DNA of 64,000 nucleotides, taken from assembly GCF_022539315.1 (NCBI RefSeq), contig NC_066314.1, positions 62,605,543 through 62,669,542 of the forward strand. Reading direction: 5' to 3'. Positions 26,301 through 41,300 of the stretch are shown here, one piece after another (within the stretch, counting starts at the first letter, position 1; every line of letters starts with the position of its first letter). The position numbers and the translations under genes are program-made. The notes beneath the pieces are model-generated. The model was not told where the DNA came from and did not search any database. It worked only from the letters and a program-made list of their open reading frames with translations. This DNA is from Serinus canaria. Its lineage: Eukaryota; Chordata; Aves; Passeriformes; Fringillidae.

Positions 26301-29300
26301 TCAAAGCTTACTTCCATAACGACAGCAACCAAGGGCTTATATTTATTCAGCATCCATCATGTGACAGCTCAGCTCCATCAGCAAGCACAAAGTCTACAGG
26401 CAAGTAAAGTTCATTTTAACTTTCCTGTTTTTCATGAAACAAAGCTGATATCATCTCAGCTACAGGTAAACTCTACCTTAAACGTGTCTTTATAGACTCA
26501 ACTTGCCATTCAATGCCCAAATTAACTGCTTAAGAGTCCAAATTTTCTTTTCCCTACTCACTTTGTCTTATGGTACCAGTTCTTCTTCTTAGACTAATTG
26601 CAACAAAGAATATTGTTTAATCTGATGCTGGAAGCACAGTTTAGAAGAGGTTGGCTCAGATCAGTCTCAGCTGAGGGGAAACCAAGGGAGAAAAGAGGCG
26701 AAAACAGTGGAAGCACCACTTAGGTGTCTCCAGGGCATGCCATCTTCTAGATACAGCATTTGCTTAACCATAACCAAACATGGACACAAAGGTGTGAGAA
26801 GATGCTCTCCAAACACTGCTTGATCTTAAAAAAGAGCAAGCAATGCTATTGCCTCAAAAAAAAAAAAAGAAAAAAAAATGTTCATGGAAATAACTAGTGA
26901 GCTTCTAGTGCCATCCTGAAAGCAGAAGAGTGTGGAAGACTAAAGTACTTGCTGGACAGTTTTCCACACAGCTGATCCAATGACATTATATTGTTTAACT
27001 ACCGGAAAGAAAACAGTGAAGGCCTATTGTGCTGAGAAATATTTTCCAACTGATCTAACATGTGCTTGAAGCTTGCACAGACCTCGTACCTCCCACCTGA
27101 CCTTCTCTAGTTGAAATCCACCAGAGAACAAGGAAATAGTTGTTATATTTTAATGAGCACATTTCATGCTTTAATCTGTTTATAACTCCATTTGCCAAGC
27201 TAAGAGATCATTTCTGCTCAAAAGCAAACAGTTGGTTGCTATGTTAGCATAAACACATTCTTCCCTTCCATCTCCACACGGCCACAATACTTCAGACTTG
27301 GCTGGTATGACAAGTTTAGTCTGCCCAGGCTTTGTTTGCAATGGAGGTGCTCTGGTAAATCCTTGTCTTCAATTTTAGAGCTGTGGGCAACAATTCATTT
27401 ACTGCACTCCTTCTCTCACAAGCTATCAACCCGTGCTCCGACAAGGTCTGCGATCCTAACGCCGACTGCGCTTACCTCGGGCCAAACCAGCACAAATGCA
27501 CCTGTGGAGAAGGTTACACAGGGGATGGTCAAATCTGCCTGCCCATAGACCCCTGCCAGGCAGCACATGGGGGCTGCCCTGCAAACTCCAGCATCTGCAT
27601 CTACGATAGTCCAGGAAAGGTCAGTGTAACTGCCCAAGAACAAATAATGCTTCCTCTCCAAAAAGAGGCCACGGGGGTATGGAAACACCTCCCAAGGAAA
27701 TCAAATGCTATTCCTAGCTTTACCATAAGCCCTGCTGTTGAATAGGAGGGAGTCCTTTTAGCTCCTCTCTGAAAATAGGAATGGCAATAGAATTGTTTCT
27801 TATGGGACTATTTTGGCTCTGATTTGCCTCCCCGAAATGGAGGCAACTGAAATAAATCTCCCAGTTAAATTTTTTTCTCTCTGACACAGAGGACTTGTAG
27901 AACCAGCTGGGTCCTTATACTGGTACCACACAATCATCTCTAAATTTGGTTTATTTAGGAAAGAAGCAATCTGAGTCTTTGAAAACAATTAGTGAACAGC
28001 ACTTTTCAAAGACTACATATTTTTCATGGTGTTGGGAGCTGGCTCCAATTTCTGTGTGTAGAACTCGAACCATCAAAAAAGCAAGGCTTCAAAAGGCCTG
28101 GTTTGCTTGGACACCCTGAAGAGCCAAAGAAGGACTTGATTATTCAGGTTCTTTTGCAGTTCATGGTCATGTCTCAGTGAAGTGCACATGGCTAAAACAC
28201 AGGCTAGTGTGTACAAATATGAGTTTTATATTTGTGTCAGAACTCACCAGGTGATTAACTAAGACACTGTGTTCAAGCCCTAGTTTCAGAAATTATGCTG
28301 AAATCCACAATTTGTGCACAGCTGATTTTCTCTCCCCTCTCACATCCTTCTGATTTAGTCTCACTGTGAATGCAAGGAGCATTACACCAACTTTGTACCT
28401 GGGAAAGGCTGCAGCATGATGGATAGCTGTGAAACAAACAACACCTGCCACAAAAAAGCCAAATGCTTAACAGTTGCACCAGGACAGATTACGTGAGTAT
28501 TTTTGAAGTTTTCCCCACAGTTTCTCCTTCCTTCCCTAGTAAAAAGGCTGCTAAAACAAATCCTGTAGATTGACACCTCCTGAAGTTATCTTTAATGGCT
28601 TCTTTATCAAGGACAAATCACAAGATTTAATGGGGTAGGGTCATTAACACAGTGATAGATTTCAGCAGGCTATTTGCTAATACCTTTTAAGTTTTATTTT
28701 TCAAGCTCTCAGAGGTCATTTCTACACTAGTAAATAAAAGAGGCCAAAACCTCTTTTCCTCAGGGCAAGCAGCATTGTCTGTCTCACAGCTAAAGTCTCA
28801 TCCAAAACAGAGTAACTCTCTTGGCAGCAGTCCCTGGCACACGCTCTCCCTTCAGCTGTGCCTGGGCACTGCCAGGGAAAGTGTTCCTTGGTGTGGGCCA
28901 GAAGCACGCCAGGCAGCATGCTGAAAATTAATCAGTATTAATTATGGGATAGCACTGGAGCCCTGCCTCTTCTGAGCATACTAATTCAGACACAACCAGG
29001 GGATCTGCCTCCCAAGATGTGAAGGCAACACCAACTCCAGAAGATTCCTTAAAACCTCAAGTCAAGCAAGTTGGAGACTGCAAAACCTCTGGCAGACTTG
29101 GCTTTTCATGTACAGAAATATGCTGCATGGATGTTAGGAAAAAGGCACAGATGGCACTAAACTCTACAAAGCTCTCTTAAAAACCAAAATTTGATTTATG
29201 TGTTTCTATAGCCCAGTGATAGCAGGCACTGGGTTAAAGAGCTGTGCCTGCAATAGCAGTTTTTGGGAGCTGAGAGCTTGAATATGAAGGACAATACAGG

Positions 29301-32300
29301 TCTTTTATTGTAAGTTAGGAAAAAATTATCATCTAGATCCATGGACAGAAAGCATTCACTCAGGAGAGTATTCTCATTGCCAGTCCTTGTGTCATCATGC
29401 AGCTTTCCCTGGCAGGGTAACACCAGTGTCACTTCTTCATCAGCTAAAGTGCATTTCAAATTTATCTAGAATATCTCCCCTGGCTCTCTTCTACAGCATA
29501 GTGTGCTACTCAAACTGCTCACTACAGACTCATGCAACACTTGGTATAGAGTACTACCATACTGCCCAACAGCAGCTGAAATTCTGAAATAAAGTTCCAA
29601 ATCAGGAGATTTTTTTCTCTAATTAGTTGCTGTTTCACCATTGTAAAACAATTGTTGAGAGATGAGAAAGTTTTGAGAATCTTAGAATGAGAAAATTAAA
29701 ATTTATTATTGGGGATGGAAAAGAACAATAAAATTCTCTGCACATCATTCATTTAAAGATATTTAATGGCAAAAAAGTACAGAAGAATAGAGTGGGATTG
29801 AAATAGGACTTGAGCTAAGAAAAGTCCTTTTATGAAAGAGGAACTTTAAAAAGAAAAGTATTAATTTGTAAACGTGGGCACGAAAAATAGGTTCTGATAA
29901 ATGACAGACTATTTTGGCTGCATCTCAGACTATAAATGTATTTTAGGAGGGCTTTTTTGGTTGTTTTTGTTTGTTTTCTAAAACACAGAGCTATAACAGA
30001 GGCCACAAAATTGCATTGTCTCCGTTCTATTTTTGTTTTGGGTTTTTTTTTGAGGATACAGCTGTGCTATTAGCTTTCCTCACATAGACTGTTCTACTTC
30101 CTCCAGAACCAAATATATTTGTACAGGAATAAATCTCTCACACAGGCAAAGATGTAAAAAACCCAGACATTTGATTTGTGAATATCACACAGCAACCTCC
30201 CCAAAAATCACAATTGCCTTTGTCTTATGTTGCCATGTAGATTTTTCCTGAATGAGTGCTGACACTTTCTCAGGTGTAGCTGCAGCACAGTAATCATGTT
30301 CAGCCTTGTCCAGGAGTTATGAAGCTCCAACCAGTGCAGAATTACACTGCATATTAGATCCTAACCTCTCTGGTTTCCAAGGAGAGCTGCCCTACTGTCA
30401 GTTAAACTCCTTTATTTTCTCTTAATGCCACTCTTATTTTTCCTCTATGTCTTTAATGTAGAAATTAGTATTTTCATAAACCAAAACTCTATTACAGAGG
30501 GTTTTGGTAAAATGGAGACAGAAAGCTGAGCTTTCCCCTTCCAGAGAAATAGAGGGTTTTTTCCCTGAATAAGCTGAAGTGGTGACAGTGCCCATCTTTT
30601 CCAGTCATGCTGGTCTTCCCCATGTCCAGCCACAGAAAGTCAATTCCTCCATCAGGAGGAGGGAGGAAGCACACAGGTTGAGGGGTTTAATCCCATGTAA
30701 TAGGTGCAAATCTTTAATTGCTCAATGCTTTCCTTTGGCACACAAATCCAAACTATGTCACTTGGATGCCCACTCAGTCACGAGCAATACTGTCCTCAGG
30801 AGAGGTTTCAAACCATGCAGGCTTTTCTGCAGTTCACTGTGCCCCCAGAAATGATTGCCAAAAAAGTTATTATGTTTAAACACCTACTTCTTTATGAACA
30901 TTGGATGAAAAAGAGAGGAGAGCTTTATTTTGAAACCTGGATCTGATTTGTGCCATATTTCAAGAGGAGCTCCTTTTTTCTACTTTGCTATTTCTCAGCT
31001 CATTTGAAGCCTCAGTTTTCTTCTCTGTTCAGAAGTGGAAGGGAGCTACCTACAGCAATTCAGCAATTTTTGCCCCACCAGAAAAAATGGATCTGCTCCC
31101 AAGGAGCAGCTGCTCCTCTCTCCCAGCTGTAAACCCTTCATCCAGGCTCCACAGTCATGCTCTCTCTGCTCAAGAGATCCCCTTAGAAAGAAGTGGATTC
31201 ACACTCAGAATAGCATCCTAAAAATTTAGGTTGCTTTCAGATTGCCATTTTTACCCAGGATCAGAGTCAAAGCTTGAGACTTTTGGCCAAAATCTCAACA
31301 CTCCTCTGAGCCTCTATGCAGCTCTGCAGGGACTTGTGGGGACTTTCCAATAGCATTGCTCCCATTAGAGAAACAGCTGCAGCAGAGACCATAGATGGGA
31401 AAAAGGAGAGGGTCTGGCATCAGGCTGGTACTGCTGTGGGGTGTTGGTGGCAGGGGTGTGTTTTTAACAATCAGCACATGCAAATGAGTAATTATAGAAA
31501 AGGCATCTTTTGCTGACATTATGTTCCTTCCCCAGCAATGCCATTAGGAAAAAAATATCCAGAGAGATGAACCATTGGGGTTAGGGCTTATATAAATGTT
31601 GAACATGCTGCAGACTTAATTGGGAAGGATACTATTAATCCAGTGTCTGTCTGTCCATCTCATGGGCTCTGTGACCTGAGTCTGCTTTAGACACCCAGAG
31701 TACTGGGTCAGGCAGAGCCCACTGGCACCCCCACAGGCTGGAGTCCCCAGGAGACAGACAGGGTGTCTGTCTGTCTTACAAATGAGATGCTACTTCCAGA
31801 AGAGAGACAGCAACACATACATCTAAAAAAGCACAAGTTTTTGTGCTGCAGCAAAAAAAAAAAAAAAAAAAAAAAGTATTAATGCTCAAAATGGTGGCAT
31901 TATGTAAAGGGCAGAGTAACAAACCACCAATTTGCTTTGTTGAAAAGAAAAAAACCTTTTTCTACAAAACCAATGCAGCTCTTCCAAGGACTGATGAGCT
32001 GCTATCTTATAGTGGATACTTTTGCCCCTGACAAGGGGGAGAGAATGATGCATCCATCTTATCAGAAGGCTAATTAATTACTTTATTATACTATATTACA
32101 TTACATCTAAACTGAATCTGCCAAGCACTCAACTCTGCACACAACAGCACTGAATCTCATGACTGTCAGCCCACAGTCCCAACACACACACACACACTTA
32201 GCCCTGACAGGCCAAGGAAACAAAACACCATCACTTTGGGTAAACAATCTCCATATTGCATTCTCCTTTTGCACAAACACTGGCACAGTAAATGAGATAA

Positions 32301-35300
32301 GAATTGTTTTTCCTTTCTCTGAGGTTCAGAGAATATGAATCTCAGAATAATTCTTAAGAAGAATTGTGTCTTGTTTTTGCCTTTGAAGAGAAACGTGGCT
32401 ACACTATCACCTCCCTTAACTACCATTAAACCTGCCAAATCCCATGTCCTGAGTGAGCTCTTTACAAAACAGACTCCCTACTGCAAGAGTCACACTGACA
32501 CATTTATGCTGTCCTCTCTCCTCACCCACAAACAGGGTAGGTGTTCTCATCTTATTACAAAGGTTCCATACCTTCTTGGTGATTTCTCATGGGCAGCTCC
32601 TCGCAGCACTGACTCCTTCTTCACAGCACAGCCAACAAACTCCAGCTCTCTCCTCACCCAGCTAACCCACTTTTATAGCATTCATCCTCACTGGACACAG
32701 CTGTGGCTTGTTAAGGGCAGGCCTGTTCCTAATCTTTGTGATCAGTACAGCTGCAACTCCTCAGGGGTGAGATTGCCTTCTGCACTATTTCCTTACATTC
32801 TATCCCCCCCCAGGTAGGTTCAGTAGATTCCCGGGTTCCAGCAGCCACAACACTTTTGGGACCAGAGGCTGCACATTTAAAGCCTCTATTCAAAGGTCCT
32901 GCCAGACAGACACTGCTGCCTCTACTCAAAGGTCCTGCAAGACAGACATGCTGTCTCCTGGCCCACCTAACAAGAGGCCACCATCTGGGGCAAGCAGCCA
33001 CCAGGCTGCCCCACACACTGACACACTTCACAGCGTGCAGAAGCAGAGAATCATCTACACTGCACCAGTGTTTCCTGGAAATGCCTTCAGAGGAGCTGCA
33101 GGTAACACCTGGTGCCAGTTTGTTGAGAGGCCCATCTGAAATGCCAATCCCTCCCCAGGTGCACGTGCCAGGGGGGCTCTGTGGGGAACGGGTTCGTGTG
33201 CCACGGGAACATCGTGGAGCGCCTCCGGGAGCTGAACGCACAAGTGGGAGGACAGTGGCAGGGCAAGCTGACATCCAGCCTCCTGCTCATGGGTGAGTGG
33301 CCTGGTTTGATGAAGAAGGGATATTTTTGGGAGGCTGTGGAGGTTCAGTGGGTTAACTGAGCACAAGCAGAGCCCAGGGGGCTGATCCTGCCCTGTCTGC
33401 CACCCACAGCCCCTGCGACAGGGAAGTGCCCCCCACATGCCAGCTCACATGCTGCCCACTGCAAAGCCCCTCAGCCCACCTGAGGCTGCTCTGCTCCTCA
33501 CACCATGAATGCAGACTGCAGGAATATTGCAGAAGTGCCAAACATGTTCCACAACCACTCACACATCATTTAACACCACCAGGGGATTTTGCCCCACAGT
33601 GTAACAAGTGGGGTTGCCCCACTTCTTCTCCCTGCCCCCACTGTTTTGGACAAATGAGATTTGGCCTAGAATGACACACACTAGCCCATCAAAAACACTG
33701 GCATTCTCAGTTACCTGGTGAACTGAGCAACCTAACAGCCTTCACCATCTTCTCTATGGCCAAAAATTTGAGGAATGAACAAACACTGCTAGAATTGAGC
33801 TGGATCTTTGACTTAAACTTGTAAATGTGGGAGAAAAACTCCTCTTTAATATAATTTGCTCAGTCCCAAAGAGCCCAGCAATTAAAATAAAGACCATGGA
33901 TTCCTGAACAGAAGAAATAAGAATCCCCCATAGCTGGCCAAGGTCAAAACCTGGCAGAGCCTGCCATCCTCAGTGCTGAGGATCACTATCCATTGCCTCA
34001 GCAGTGAGAGCTCAGTTGCAGTTTCTCTGTGCATTGCTCCTCACGTGTCTGAAAAGTGCCCAGCATGCTGAGTCAACCTCAACTCAAATTTCATGTGCTT
34101 TGGTTAAGTTTTGGATGTAAATGTGCCATATAATCTACCTGCCAGAAGCTACAAAGACACAATAACCACTAACCAGGTTAACTTAAAATATGTTCACTCC
34201 ACACTGATGTCTTTCAAAAGCTAAGAATTTATAGATGCTTCGTAGGACAGCACATGAATTTTGAGATATATTCTCTGTACAATACACCTGTAACAACTGC
34301 AAAGATTTTTTTCAGTTTTGATTTTTATACCTCTAGAAAAAGAGCTGAACATCAGAAATATTTAATGCCTTCAGCTGCAGAACCAGTGGTCTCTCATGCT
34401 TCTGTCTTGGATACAGAAACAGCCTTTGGGTAGTAAATGAATTCTAATTGACTTTCAGTGCATCAGTTTTGATTAACTGACATTTGCAGGACCAGCAGGT
34501 TATCAGCTGCATGTTTCTCACCCCATAGAGACTGAATTGATTTAAATCAGAAGGCTGTCTGTCTTCCTGTAAGGACACATCCCCAAAGAAGCTGCTGGTT
34601 TTGTGTCCTTGCTCTGGCCTGCATGCCACAGAATCCAGGCTGCCAGAAGCATCCTGAATTTTTGCCTCATTTTGTGTCAAATATGGAGCAGCACCTGGAT
34701 TTCACATCCCATCTGTCTCTCATCTTTTAATGGCTTGTACTTTTGAACCTTAAATTAATATTTAATAATCAGATTCTATTGCTTATTCTCCCTTCACAGC
34801 TTTGCACAGTCCCTTTGGCAAATGAGGTTTTCAATAGGCATTTAAACTTTTTTTTATTCCCTCTTCTCATAAGAAAATACCTATGAATGGCAGCTGAGCA
34901 CTCTGGGACCATTTACCGTGCTTGTACCAACAAACAAGGGACTCAAAGGCACAAATGTAAGTACACAAGAGAAAAGGTTTCACATTTGGGGGATTTGGCT
35001 TCTGCAGAAATCTCATCTGTGCTGTAAGTGTTGTGATTCAGCAGATACAAATAATTTGCTCTAGTACACTTCCAGTCCCATTTAAATCTAGGGCCACAGC
35101 CTGCATTTTTTCCCACTTTAAAGAAAAACAAAATAATTTTGGGAGTTAAGGTGGAAGACTGTCACACCCCAAGCTAAGTTTTGGATGGTTTTACATGACT
35201 ATGCTAAAGTCTTTTCACTCAGTTGAGCCAGGGGTTGAACAGAGATCTGAATTGTCAGCAGCAAGGCCTGCAGGTCACCTTTTACATAAGGGGCATAAAA

Positions 35301-38300
35301 ATAATGGCTTTAGTGAAAAAAACACAAAAGAGACTGACACCTAATAACACCTTCCACTGACATCAGGACAATTCTGGAGGCACCTGCTGCTCATGCAGGG
35401 ACATAAGGGTAGAATGTGAGCTGAACCAAAACCAAGAGAGGTCTCCACTTTTTACAGACTCCATCACCTCACTTCAGGGTAAAATATGAATTTCAGAATG
35501 TTACAACTGAATAGAGCAAAAAAAGTATTCACCATGATTTTATTTTTAGATAAAGCCTGCATTGAAATAAATCTCTGTTCCTCTGCTTTTCTAGGTAAAG
35601 GATCTTCTGAAAAATAAACAGAAAGCCCAGTACTTCATTAAACTCCATATTATTGCAGGTCAGCTGAACACCAGTAGCTTGAATAGTGCTAATGTAATAT
35701 ATACTTTGACTGGCAAGTCAGGAGAGATGTCAAAGGGAGAAAAGGTAAGTGGCCTTTCAGCCTCCCACAGCAAGGACAGTGCTCCCTGTTCCCTCCATGA
35801 GGAGCAGGAAAGCTCTTTCTGCAGGGAGATATCAGGGTGAAGATAACTCTTAGGTTGGGAAAAACCACAGCCATGGCCATGTACTACAAGGAGTTCAAGC
35901 CAAACTTGAAACCTCCTGGCATCAAAGCTCCCACTAAAACTAGAAAAAAATAAAAAAGTTACCTTTAGTCATGTATCAGCACCGAGTGACTGGGCAGACT
36001 GACACAGACTGGTCTAAAATGTTTGCTAAAATGATGTTACCTTGAATCTGCAGGTATGTCCAACAGAGCTGGGGGGAGGGCAGGGGAGGGGTGTTAAGAG
36101 AGCCCAGGTGCAGTAAGAGGTGGCAGGGGGAGAAAAAAACCACAGAGTTTATGCTGGAAACCTGTGAGCACTGCTCCCATGGAGCAGGCACTGGCTGAGC
36201 TGCCAGATCCCACCTCCCAGTGAGCAGCAGATGGAAGTCCCAGCAGAGAGAGAGCACAGGGCAATTAACCCTGGGAAATGTAGAGCAGAATTCAGCATTA
36301 GCCCAGATTACCCAATGTCAGTAATCACCTGGGCAGTCTGGTCCCAGTTAAAAAAAAAACCCAAAACTTGTTCTCTGTGGATGATACACTAGATTTTATA
36401 ATCTGGAATTATTATTCTTGTTCCATTATGTGTCTCTTGATGTACTGGGACTATGTGGAGGCTGGAATCAAGTACTTCTTATGTTTTGCAGTAGAGCAGT
36501 GGCACCTGAGCAGAGATATCTATTTTGTGTGTTCAGTGAGTACACCCTCCATTTGTAACAGGAAAATATCCTTGCTGTCTGAGCCCTGTTTGTTTCCTGA
36601 GCTTCAGTACAGTGCAGAATCAGCAACATTTGGTTGTTTTATATATACATCAAATATTAGGAAATGATTATAGGAGTGGACCTTTCCAGCACAGCAACAT
36701 TTTCAATCATTTCCTGGCAGATTTTTATTACTAGCAGTCACCACAACACTGTCAGGTACACAGAATTCCCCTCAGGGCCTGTCTCTGTTTCTCTTCTGAA
36801 TTTTACTGTCCTGAAGCAAAAGAACATGGTCCTGATCCAAAGGGATTTTTTTCCATTTCCTTGATAAGCATTGGAAGCAATCTTTAGCCTCCCCAGATTG
36901 AAATTGTTTAGGTGTTGGCAACAAGAAGGGGGCTTAGAGTACATTCCACCTGTGTACACTCTCTGCTGCCATTTCATAATAAAGAATTCACTATCCATTG
37001 CCTGGTTTCTTTCAGGATAATCAATTAAGGATTAGAATCCAAGGAGGAAGGGGGAAAGGAAAAATTTTGCAGGGAGATATTGTTGCTTCCAATGGAATTT
37101 TGCACATTATTGACAGAGCCATGGACAACGTGGAGCCAACATTTGAGAGCAGCAAAGAGGTGAGCCATGAGTTACAGAAATGAAATGTCAAACCTCCTCT
37201 TAAAACAGCTTCACATGAGGTGAATGTGAAGGAGGGTGACTGACAGAAGCTAAACAAACTCTACTGAGCCATTGCACATCAGCCCAGAGAAGCAATATTC
37301 AAAGTGAAAGGTAATGGCACAGTTTCCACAGAAAACAGACATTCACCCTTCTGCCAAGCTGGACCATGGAGGGTTTGGATGTTCTCACTGCATCTGATTG
37401 GTTCCTTGGAAAATTAGCAGTGATGATCAGTGACTTTCACTGAATGCCAGAATCACACACTAAAAGATACCAGACAAGACTTGTATTCAGAGTTTCAATT
37501 CCTCCCCCAAAAGGCTAATATTAAAAAAAAAAAAGATTTTAAATGCTTTAAGGTTTTGGTGCCCAGCTTATCATGCTTTCTTAAAAGTCCTCTTCTTTCT
37601 CTTATGTTGCATTTTTCAAGTATTTTACTCCTCTACCTGTTTTTTATTTGGGATGAAGAGATAAAAACCCTTTCCCCATACACACTCAGCCGTGTTTCCT
37701 GTGACCACCCAGTATTTCAGGAAAATGAAAAAATCTAACTATAAACCAGCATGGCAGCAGGAAAAAGGTGCTGCCATCTCAGTAATTTCCAAGCACCACC
37801 AGCCCCCGAAATCAGATTTATTCAATCTGTAACAATGGAGACTCACACGATAAGTCAAGTAATGTCTCATAAGAACTGGCACTTATTTCATATCCCCAAC
37901 TAAAACAAATCTTACTTTTATCCTATTTCAGAAAACTATAATGTCATTACTTCAGGCTAATGGAAGATACAGCCAATTTACATCTTTGCTAGAGGTAAGG
38001 ATCCATTAAAGCAGTTACATAAGGCTACTCTCAGATGTTCTTCAACATTAAAATGTAATTTCACTTTTATCTTTAAACCAAAACAGAAAACTGGCCTAGG
38101 AATGGATTTGCAGCAGGACAACCAGGCTTACACAGTCTTTGTTCCAAGTAATGAGGCTCTGAGTAATATGAAAGCTGAGGTTCTGGATTACCTGCTTTCT
38201 GCAGAGGTACAGTCTTTCCATAAGGCAAATCCTTCTCAGACAGCAGGTGGGTAGGAGATTCATACAGGCATTCTCCAATGTTCATCTCAATTAGCTCCTA

Positions 38301-41300
38301 TGATCAAGGCTGAAAGCCATCTCTAACAATTAAAGATCAAAACTCCTAGAGAGGAAGAGGATCTGGAGTCTCCCATCACATATGGGGATGATGTTCCTCC
38401 CCACCAGGCCCCCAGTCCTCTGCTTTTGCCCAGACATCACAGCCTGGACAGACACAAGGCACAGCCCCCAAACCTCTCCTGGAATGCACCCCCCTTGGTG
38501 GGAACAGTCAAGGGAAGCAGCTGCCACCAGGGTGGATGGGAGTCACTGCTGGTGGGGTCCCAGGAGGTGGATATTGGTACCCTGTCCCCTGGACACCTCC
38601 TGCCTGTCCCAAAACAGATCCATGCCATTGAAGGCCCATGTCAAAATAAAATGTGGTGTAGGGATGAGGGCATGGAATGCCTGCCACGAGCTGAACACCA
38701 CCACTGACCCAGAGGTTTCTGGTGCACCAGCCAGTGATGCTGTTCTCATGCCCATGTCCACTCAACAAGCCAGACTGGGTTTCTGAGGCTCATTTTGGGC
38801 TAAAAGAGCCTCTGTTGTGCCCTGGCAGGGTTCCTGGAAGCTGCTGGAGCTGGTCCGGTATCACATTGTCTCCAACACTGAGGTGAGCACAGCTGCTTTG
38901 CCAGCCCAGGGTGCAGGGACAAGAGCCACTGGCAGGGGTATTGTCAGGGCTGCAGGCATGGAAAAGGACTTTCTGCCCTTGAAACAGAGCTACCTCTGAG
39001 CCTACTCTGATAAAATCAGTCTTCTGTTTTTCAGAAAGAGATGGTTTTTCCATCCTCTAAGCAAGCCCCCTGTTTTTCCTGGGGGGATGTTCACCCCCAC
39101 CCCAGTCTCTGTTGTGGGGAAGGAAGGAAAGAAGTGCCTGTATCCTTAGTGAAAGGCTCAGTTTGTGTAATCTGTAATCTGTGGTCACTCCCAGCACAGA
39201 GAGTGGGAACAGAGGGGACATGAGAACCACGTGTACCTTCATGGTACCAGCACCACCACAATGGCCTGTGGATTCAAACAGGGCTATTTTTAGAGAAAAG
39301 TATTAACTTTAATTAGACTGATTATTATAATTGGAAGAAAAATTAATATTCTTTTGAGCAATAAAGTTATTATTCTTTTGTGGTGGTACCAGCACCACCA
39401 CAATGGTCTATGGATGCAAACTAGGGCTATTTTTAGAGAAAAGTATTAACTTTAATTAGACTGTTGTAATTGGAAGAAAAATTAATATTTACTTGAGCAA
39501 TAAGGTCCTCGCCTGCAGGAGCCAGCAAGCTCACTCATGATTTAATGGCACTCACTTTGTTACACAAGCTGGTTTGTCAATTGGTAATAATTGTCACATT
39601 GATAATAATTTTCTCACCCCAAAGAAAGTCTTTATTACAAAATCTGTTCTGGATTTGAAAAGAGTAATGATATTACACTTGTCTCAACCCATTTATATTC
39701 ATTTCAGCTAGAGATTGCCAGCCTTGTCTCCATAGAGCACATCAGGACCATGGCAAAGCAGTTCATTCACTTTAACAGAACCAGCACTGTAAGTCACAGC
39801 CCTCCCCTGGGAGCAGCTCGCTCTCACCAGGGCAACTTTGCAAGCAGGGGCAATAAAAAGGGATAGGGGAGGCATTAGCAGAGGAATTTCTTGCTATGGT
39901 GAGGCAGGAATTTTCAACTTCTCATTCCCACCTACTGTTAACATTAATATTAGAAAGGATGCAGAGCAAATGATTGGTATACAGGAACAGCCTACAGAGG
40001 TCCTTATGCTTATCCACAGTCCAGGAATGATTCTCCTTGATGTTCTGCCTTATTTAAAAAAATAATCTATTTGAAATATTTAAAATTCTTCTGTTACATA
40101 TTTTAGTATTTTTAAACACTTATCAGTGCACACAAAAATATTCTTTTTCTCTCTGTAATATTATAGCCTCTGATCCTGATGTACCTAGTGAACACAGTTT
40201 TAAAAGTGTTAATTGATCAGCACTTGTGCAAAACCAAGCTGATCTGTTAGGTTAGCTTCCTTCTCTTCTGGAGCAGAGATGCACCTATAAAAATTCTTGT
40301 AAGGGCTGAGCAGCTTCAGGAGTAAATGCAGAAAAAAATACTTTTTTTTTCATCTCTTCTGTGAATTTGGATAGATCCCAGACTCCCTCTCACTTTCCCC
40401 CTCTTCTGACAGAGGGAACACCAAGGCATGTTTAAACCCACTGAAATCAGTGCCTGAAGTCATCAGTAGTTTTCCCATTTTGGCCAGTCTCTTATTCCCC
40501 AGTTACACAGGCTGTCAGGGCAGATTCAGAGGAAAACTATAGATACCTCTGCTGAAGACCAATATGCAAGAAAACACACAATATATGTGAGCTTCTTGCA
40601 TAAACAAGCAAAAAAAATAAATAAAAAATAAAAATTAGATAGCAAATTCAAAAGAAGTATGACTAGAAAGTAATTTTAAACATTTAAAATTAAATCATCA
40701 GAAACTGAGGAACTAAAGACACTTTATTATTAATAATAACTTATTGTTTCATAGGGACAAGTCTTGGTGAGTGGAGAAAAAATGGAAGAAGCAGATATTG
40801 TTGCAAAAAATGGTCGCATTTATATCCTTGAGGGTGTTCTCATCCCACCCACAATTGTTCCAATCCTACCACATTGGTGTGAGGACACAAGTCAGGTCAC
40901 AAAGGTAAGAGAATCACAATGAATCTGTCTCCAACTCTTCCAAAGAAGGCATTCCAGCTTCCTCTTCACTTTACTTGCTCTGATATCATCCATTTGAAAG
41001 AGGTATATTTGGAAATAAATAAATAAATCAATGGCCACCAGCCTAGCAATACTGCAAACAGGGAGCTCATATGAACACATCCTCTACCAGCTTAAAAAAT
41101 CTAGCTGCTTCATTAACCCTTTGAAATACCCTTTGTCTCTCCAGTCCAACTCTTTCCTCCAGTTCCTTAACCCCATCTGTGCATACAAGTACATGGGAGT
41201 TTACAAGTGCCATGTTCTCAGGGAAAACTACTCCTTGTTTCTCAGGGAAACTACTCCAGACCAATATTTTAATTTCTACTAAATATGCAGGGAAAGGAAA

